A DNA stretch of 64,000 nucleotides from Lepidodermella squamata (Eukaryota > Gastrotricha): assembly GCA_047495785.1 (NCBI GenBank), contig JBLDXI010000009.1:2294001-2358000 (forward strand), read 5' to 3'. The position numbers were made by a program, and so were the translations under genes. A model generated the notes under the pieces. It searched no databases, was not told the DNA's origin, and worked only from the letters and a program-made list of their open reading frames with translations. How positions within the stretch are numbered: position 1 is the stretch's first letter; each line of letters opens with the position of its first letter. Of the stretch, positions 58,205 to 64,000 are shown piece by piece.

Positions 58205-61200
58205 CTAAATCATGCGATTTGAAGGTGGTGGAATGTTGGGCGTGCGTTGGCCCCGCCACAAGGTATCGACAGCCGGCAGCTGCCCGGCAGCGCCCATCAA
58301 CAAGGTGCTGCTGTTGCCATGCGCCGGGGGTGGTTGCTGATACGCCTGATTCGCTGCAATCGCAGCGACAAACGACGAAATGGCGTTGTCCGTGCTGAAA
58401 TCCGCCGCCCCGCCGTCGTCGCCGTTACAAATCGCCGATGCCAACTCATCGACCTGTTCGTCGGTGATGGATATCGATGCAACACGTTTCCGCGTCGGCG
58501 TCACGTCCGGCAGCCGGTAATTATTAGCCGCTTGAAATCGCTGTTGCTGTTGTTGCTGCTGTTGCTGCTGATTCGGCGCGTTCGACATCGGTGGGAAATA
58601 AACGCTTAAATTTTGCTGCTGGTAAAACGGCAACGCCGTGGTAGTTGGGCGTTGGTAGGCAGGGTGGTAGAAAGACGGGGCCTGGACGCAGACGTTAGGC
58701 GGTGCTGGAGAGGGTGCTGTAGCTGCTGGGCCGTACAAATTGTAACCGACATAATTAGACGCCGGTAGTTGAGTTTGCGCAAAAAATCGACCAGTGGCAG
58801 TCGGTGCGAACATTGACACCCCTTCCGGAACCTGGAGCCACGACGCCCCGCCTGACCACGGGTTGTAAGCCGTATGAGCAGCAGCGACTGTTATCGGCCA
58901 GCCAGCATTTTGAGTATCGCAATAATTATTCGCCCCACCCAGGTCTTGTTGATAACTTTGAAAACCCTGCTGCTGCTGCTGCTGGAAACGGCCGTACTGT
59001 TGAGCGTCAGATTGCTGCTGCTGTTGGCTATGGAGGGCAGCGTCGCTTTCGGGTGATCGAATGTTGGTCAGCGTTGCATCGAATGCGGTTGGCGGGTCGA
59101 AAATTGAGGCCGCGCTTCGGTCGTCGTCGTTATTAGCAGCGACAAGACTTGCAGCAACATTGGCCGGCATCAGTCCGCTTATTGAAGGCGTCATGCAATC
59201 ATGAATTTCTGCAAAAAAACAATAAAAATCATGTACTGTAAAAGCTCTTATTTTGGAGAAAACCATGTTTTTCTCGGGTCCAGAATATGTCAGGAAAAAA
59301 TCATAAAAATTTAAAACTTTCAGGATATGGTTGCCGATTTCCAATGGCTGTGCAAATTTTGAGAATTTTATTTTTCTTATTTTTTATTTTATTTCAAGAA
59401 ATTCGGAATTCGGAATTCGGACCGTAGTTTTAAAAATGTAAAATTGCCCATCTCATTTTTTCCATCAAATCATTTTTCACTGTCATAAAATCGAAGCAAT
59501 AAATTTTACCAGGATATGGGTCAATTAAAAATTCAGAGAGAAACGCAAAAATTGAATAATCTTCGGAAAAAACAGAAACATGGACTAACCATCAGTCGGT
59601 GATCCCAGAGGGTCATTAATGTTTTCTCGGGGTTCGCCAACACCATCATTTTCATAAGACGGCAACGTAGCATTTGTGGTCTTTAAATCAGCAGGGATGC
59701 TCGAACTTGAGCCATGCCTCGAACCAGCCCCGCTACTGTGAAGACTTGCGTGAGACCTAGGAGCTTCATCAGCAGCTGAATTCTTGTTAACATTCGTAAG
59801 ATTCACACCGCCGCTATCAGTTGCATTTGACTCGGTTCGGTTGCGTCGCAAATCCAGATGGACGCCGAAGTCGTCGTCGCCATTAGTCGCCGAAACAGAA
59901 TGAGCATTACCGATTTCATCATTATTCGTCGGATTTTCCTGAAAATTCGACATGGCAGTCTCTTCGTCATTCTGATGAGTTTGACGTTGCTCTTGCTCTT
60001 GATGCTCCATATGGCAAAAGCCGTTATCGATACCGTTCATACCAGGCGAGGGTGTCTGCTGGTAAGTAGGCTGTTGATAAAAATTCGGAATCGTAGCGAA
60101 AGTAACATCGTCGGACGAGGCGCCCAGAGTGCGACAGAAATCAGCATAGCCGTCTTGACCAACACTGCCACAGCGCGGGCGAATGGGCTGCTGTTGAACC
60201 ATACTCATCCGGCGACCAGTGCTGCCGTTGCTTTGCTGACCGCCTGGCTCAGGCGCCGGAGTTTGTTCGCACGGTATTTGCTGATTCATCATTTCCTCCA
60301 TCGATATGTTGTAGCCGAGTTCTTGCAGCAATTTGTAGTACTCGGGCAGCGTGTTTTTCAGCTGCAGGATAAAATCACTGCTCGATACCGTTATACCCTC
60401 GGCTAAATCGATCGGACTTTCGTCGGGCACTGGGCTGTTGATGACCTGCTCGAAATGCTGCACCATTCGCGGGTCGTCCAACGGCGGCGGCGCACTCGTT
60501 TTTATTGCTAGCTTATGATAGGCATCGGCCCAAAATTGAGCAGTCGCACGCAGTTGCATTAGTCGAAAATGGCACTTGTTCAATAATTGCCGCATTAGCT
60601 ATAATAAAAAAAAATGGCAATTTAATGAATGAAAAATCTTCCTTAAAAAAATACTATCACGCACAAACAACAATAACAGAAAAAATAATACCATTTCTTC
60701 CTGCTTTTTCTTATCACGTGACCGCCTGGCTGCCTCGTTGTTTTTCGCCCGGCGTACCAGGTACTGCCGACGACTTCGCTCATCGGTAAACACGCGGTTG
60801 GCACTGCTTTGAGCGCTCGACGGCTGTGCCGACCCGTTTTGGCTACTTGCCGGCTCTGACGGCGACAAATGCGGGGTCGTCTCGCCGCTGGCTAACGAAG
60901 ACATGGCTGGCAAATCGCGATCTGCCGCCATTGGCATGGGAGGGCGGCTCAAATTGGCCACCATGCCAAGATCGCAAGTCGACGGCAAACGCTGCTGGCG
61001 GTAATAGTCATTTTGATTAAGACGCGGGGCAGTTAACGGCAAGCCTGAACCAGCCTGATCGAGATCGACCATAAATCTATAAATCAGACAAATGTCAGAT
61101 TTTATTATTTCATGATTCGAGAGCAGACCTGTCGTCATTATCACTGGTATCATTAGCAGGCGTCAAAGTGCAGTGATTCGAGGATCGGAACGGCGATGAC

Positions 61201-61466
61201 GGTGTTTGATTTCGAGCTTTCGTGTAGCGGCCTCGTTTGCCCGGTTCCCGGCTTTGGAACAAATTCTGCCTAGCCGATGATGGCACCTTTTTCGGAGTTT
61301 CGGTAAGACCATGAGGCCTGGATGAACTGTTGATCGAGCTACCGGTCGCCGAGCTGGCACCGCCTAAAGACGAGATCGAAGCTGGCGGAGTGACGGCGTA
61401 AGACGGTTGAAAGACAACGGGCTGTGCTTCCATGACAGAAGACTCCATTTCAGGAGATTTCAGCAT
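58205..61466 (-). CDS. bZIP transcription factor of the CES-2/NFIL3-like group with long Gln-rich C-terminal region
   Basis: Four exons on the minus strand, 61129-61466, 60692-61076, 59590-60598 and 58205-59208, give about 911 residues. The basic region is RRQYLVRRAKNNEAARRSRD, with the N-x7-R bZIP signature (NNEAARRSR) typical of CES-2/NFIL3/PAR proteins. The zipper begins right after the intron (LMRQLLNKCHFRLMQLRATA), with hydrophobic residues at heptad spacing. The N-terminal part is Ser/Pro-rich. After the zipper a conserved-looking helical stretch (PEYYKLLQELGYNISMEEMM) is followed by long Asn/Ser- and Gln-rich segments, with three polyglutamine tracts in the last exon. Relatives control cell death, circadian or metabolic genes. 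Dimer partner and targets are not visible here. It is unusually long compared with NFIL3/CES-2 proteins. Confidence 0.86.
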
Positions 61467-62308
61467 TACTCCTCAGGAAAATTTAATAATCAAACGAAAA
61501 TTCCTCTGAAATTTCGCATTTATTTTCAAATTAAAAATCGCTAGGAAATAGGGAACTGAAATTAAGGAGATTTTAGAAGATAGGTGGAAATCACGAGTTC
61601 GTCGGGAATCAAGTAGTAGTGCGTAGTGGTTATTGCTGAATAATTAGGAAATCATTCAAAACACAAGACGAACTGAGTTCTTGGGAGCACGTCATCTTGA
61701 ACCGAATAATAAGACCACTCGCGATGGGCGACAATAAAAAAAAACAAAAAATGACCGCAATTATTGATTGACACGCTCTGGTTCGAGGCGCCCGGAAGGC
61801 ACGCGACTTGCAGCCGATGGGCCGGTCGAAAACGCCATTTTATACGTAAACAAAGTAATAAAAAATCATGTGGGTCGATTCCGTGGATTCGCAAAAGCAA
61901 TGCCAGAAATAGTTAAGGTGAAAGTACAAAGACGATTAAGAGGCTCGTATCTTCGTGCTAATTCTAACCGCTTTGCTGCACATTTTCAATTCAATTTTTG
62001 CATGAAAAATCAGAACGTTATGCTGTGGCCGAGGCTATAAGCTTGCTTGCGAGAGTTATCGGGACTCACAGCAGCATTGTTACGCAAGAGGCTTCTGAAA
62101 TGAATCACGTGTTTTTTAGTCATAAACATGTGTCTTAGCATAATTTTTTCAAGTCCCTTTATGAACTCAATATTGTGCCATATTGGGAGAATCACCCAAT
62201 TTTTAACTTGAATCAAACTCATAACCACGTGATATTTTGTCGATTGTCTGCAATAACGAAAAAAATCACAAAAAAACAGTAAAGCAAGAAAAAATTCGCA
62301 AAAATGAT
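61467..62308. other. Spacer between bZIP and LamG-like genes
   Basis: About 0.84 kb holding the bZIP upstream region and the LamG-like gene 3' end. Frames at 61652-62040 on both strands overlap each other and show no gene-like features. Confidence 0.4.
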
Positions 62309-62318
62309 TTATTTATTT
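62309..62318 (-). terminator. Polyadenylation signal of the LamG-like gene
   Basis: Two overlapping AATAAA hexamers on the minus strand, 10-19 bp after the stop codon. Confidence 0.6.
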
Positions 62319-62327
62319 CATAACATT

Positions 62328-63956
62328 TCAAATTGCAAGAAATGCCACTATCATTACTAAGACTGATGCTAGTTGAGATTGATGCAAAATGTCAGCTGAA
62401 TTTTTTTTCGGAATAACCGCGGACGGGAACCTCGTTACAGACTTGAAGCTTTCCAGAAACGTGTTCAGAGTCGCATCGACCTCCTCGCCCCCGAAAACAT
62501 CCGCGGCAGGAGCTGCTTTTATGCCAGTCACTATTGCGTCTTCAATGTCCGTTTTCGACAAGGCCAGGTCAGAATTTACCATGGACGCAAACATCAGCTG
62601 GAATTTGTCATTTCTGGAAAATAATCGAATTAATTTCAAATTGTTATCCTAAAAACGGGGTGGCTTACGTGTAAGTTATAGTTTTCAAGTCGACTTTACT
62701 CGCAGGCAAACCACCCGCTGCTAAAATAGTTCCCATTTGTCGTTCAAGAGTGCCACCGAGCGCCTTTATGACACCGTCAGTATTTTGCAAATCGCTGCTC
62801 GAAACTACGGTTCCATTTGGATAGACGAGTTTCGGTGCGTTCAAAATTGCCTCAACTTCTGGTAAAAAAAATAGGAATTAAGGTGAATTTTCATAAAATT
62901 ATGATGACTCACTTGATGTAACAGATGGGAAAGTAACTCCAGGTCGAGTTGAGGAGCGGAAAAATGACGTTGAAGGTGATTTTGACATGATGGCTTTTGT
63001 AGAGGTCGAGGTCAAGGTTGCCCTAGTCGAACTTGAGATAATTGTGGTTGTGGTTGACTGCGCTTGAGATGATGTGGTCGTTGAAGTAATCGAGCTCGTC
63101 ATATCTGGTCACAAAAATTGTTAAAAAAAAGGTCACAATTTCAGGAGAATTCAAACATACCGTAAATTTTAGCCGAGCAAGCCTTTTCAATTTTTTTGAG
63201 ATCTTCAACGCCGAGAGAAATCGAATAGATAGCGAGGCTCGAGATGGAAACACCAGGAATCAAATCGGAAACTTCTGGCGTTCGTCCAATCGCGAAGCTG
63301 TTCGAATTTTTGTAGAACGCCCCTCCGTTGATTTTTGTCGATGCCTGAGTCGCGGTATTCAAGTCGAGTTGAAGCGTTAGTTGTTGATTCGCCTCGTCGT
63401 AGGTGATCGATACGAAATGCCACTGGCCCGGAATCATCGCAATTTCTTTGCCAACGCTGAAACGCGTGTTGTCGTAGTTGAAGTAGTTCAAACTGATGGT
63501 CGGAATTCCGGCCGATGTTACGCTGATGGCGAGAGACAACGCGTATTTCGCCGAGCTTGGATCATTGACGGAAACGATGCTGTACTGCTTGTTCACGGTG
63601 GCTGATTTTGTCTCGGTGTATCGCAGGTAGAACGTCATGGTGAATGGTCTGTTATTCGCGAAAAGTGACGAAATTCGTTTGGTGTTATCCGAATAGACAG
63701 CGATAGGTCCCGGGTCAGATTTCAAGGAGATTGATCGACCAGGTTCCTGCGACGGACCAGAATCGGCATCAATTTGATAGTTTCCATTAAGGGCAGGTGT
63801 TTCTCCAATTATGACATCAGTGGTCTTCGAATTTTCGTCCAAAGGCCAAAATGCTAGCAGGTAGGATTTCAGTGGCATATCCACTGTTGTCGGATTGATA
63901 GCGGCCATTGTGTAGACCAGGCCGAGAAAAGTCAGGAAGATAGAGTTCGGAGACAT
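62328..63956 (-). CDS. Secreted or GPI-anchored protein with a LamG/concanavalin-like domain
   Basis: Exons are 63161-63956, 62913-63104, 62669-62858 and 62328-62613, giving 487 residues. The signal peptide is MSPNSIFLTFLGLVYTMA. The first 265 residues form a jelly-roll LamG-like domain: LAFWPLDE at its start, RPFTMTFYLRYTE, then GQWHFVSITYDEANQQLTLQ, the hallmark strand pair. A Thr/Ser-rich mucin-like linker fills exon 2. Exons 3 and 4 encode an unrecognised domain of about 155 residues (VVSSSDLQNTDGVIKALGG, FQLMFASMVNSDLALSKTD), perhaps SEA-like. The C-terminus is hydrophobic (LASVLVMIVAFLAI) with nothing after it, as in GPI-anchor signals. LamG domains usually bind glycans or matrix proteins. 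The ATG is 44 bp from the window end, so its promoter is outside. Confidence 0.83.
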
Positions 63957-64000
63957 TTTTTCTGCTAATCGCTGAGAGAATGATGATTTCGGAGCGCTTC

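Noticed and set aside
1-64000. tRNA, rRNA, CRISPR or bacterial operon features
   Set aside because: No cloverleaf-like T-loop context, no repeat-spacer array, and intron-split genes throughout.

Overview
The window is from a compact animal genome, not a prokaryote. Genes are split by many GT-AG introns, most of them 45-60 nt with T-rich acceptors. AATAAA signals follow several stop codons. CpG is not depleted, and there are many CGCG runs, which argues against heavy DNA methylation. A DAF-12/HR96-type nuclear receptor, a cluster of divergent nuclear receptors, a CES-2/NFIL3-like bZIP and a Kv-channel-interacting protein (KChIP) fit an ecdysozoan. A nematode outside the classical TTTTCAG-acceptor group, or a tardigrade, are the best guesses. 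The sequence alone does not decide.

Region 1 (1-18.5 kb, + strand) is a head-to-tail array of six paralogues encoding an unrecognised type I membrane protein family. The large members (A, B, D, E) have a signal peptide, a Cys-rich N-terminal domain, mobile Thr/Ala-rich mucin-like linkers, EB-like and EGF-like modules, and a thrombospondin type 1-like module headed by DCYGW. A second Cys-rich domain follows, ending in a furin-type RRKR/RKKR site in three of four members, then a Gly-rich transmembrane helix and a Tyr/Pro tail ending near YPxYYGxY. Two small members (C at 7.1-8.4 kb, F at 17.4-18.5 kb) keep the signal peptide, juxtamembrane region, helix and tail but have almost no ectodomain. 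I rebuilt all exon chains by phase and by comparing paralogues.

Region 2 (19.4-25.9 kb, - strand) has a protein with three PAN/apple-like domains and an unrecognised low-complexity protein. They are separated by 3.7 kb rich in CGCG runs.

Region 3 (29.5-37.4 kb, + strand) is one KChIP-type calcium sensor gene. The common EF-hand core lies at 36.5-37.4 kb. Up to six alternative 5' coding starts lie upstream, and every one enters the common core in the same phase.

Region 4 (37.8-55.2 kb) is a nuclear receptor cluster. Four divergent receptors begin almost directly with the DNA-binding domain and share unusual finger spacing. One of them has no ligand-binding domain. A more canonical HR96/DAF-12-like receptor follows. 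Palindromic MITE-like elements sit between and inside these genes.

Region 5 (58.2-64 kb, - strand) has a bZIP factor with a long Gln-rich C-terminal part and a LamG-like surface protein. No RNA genes, CRISPR arrays or complete autonomous transposons were recognised.
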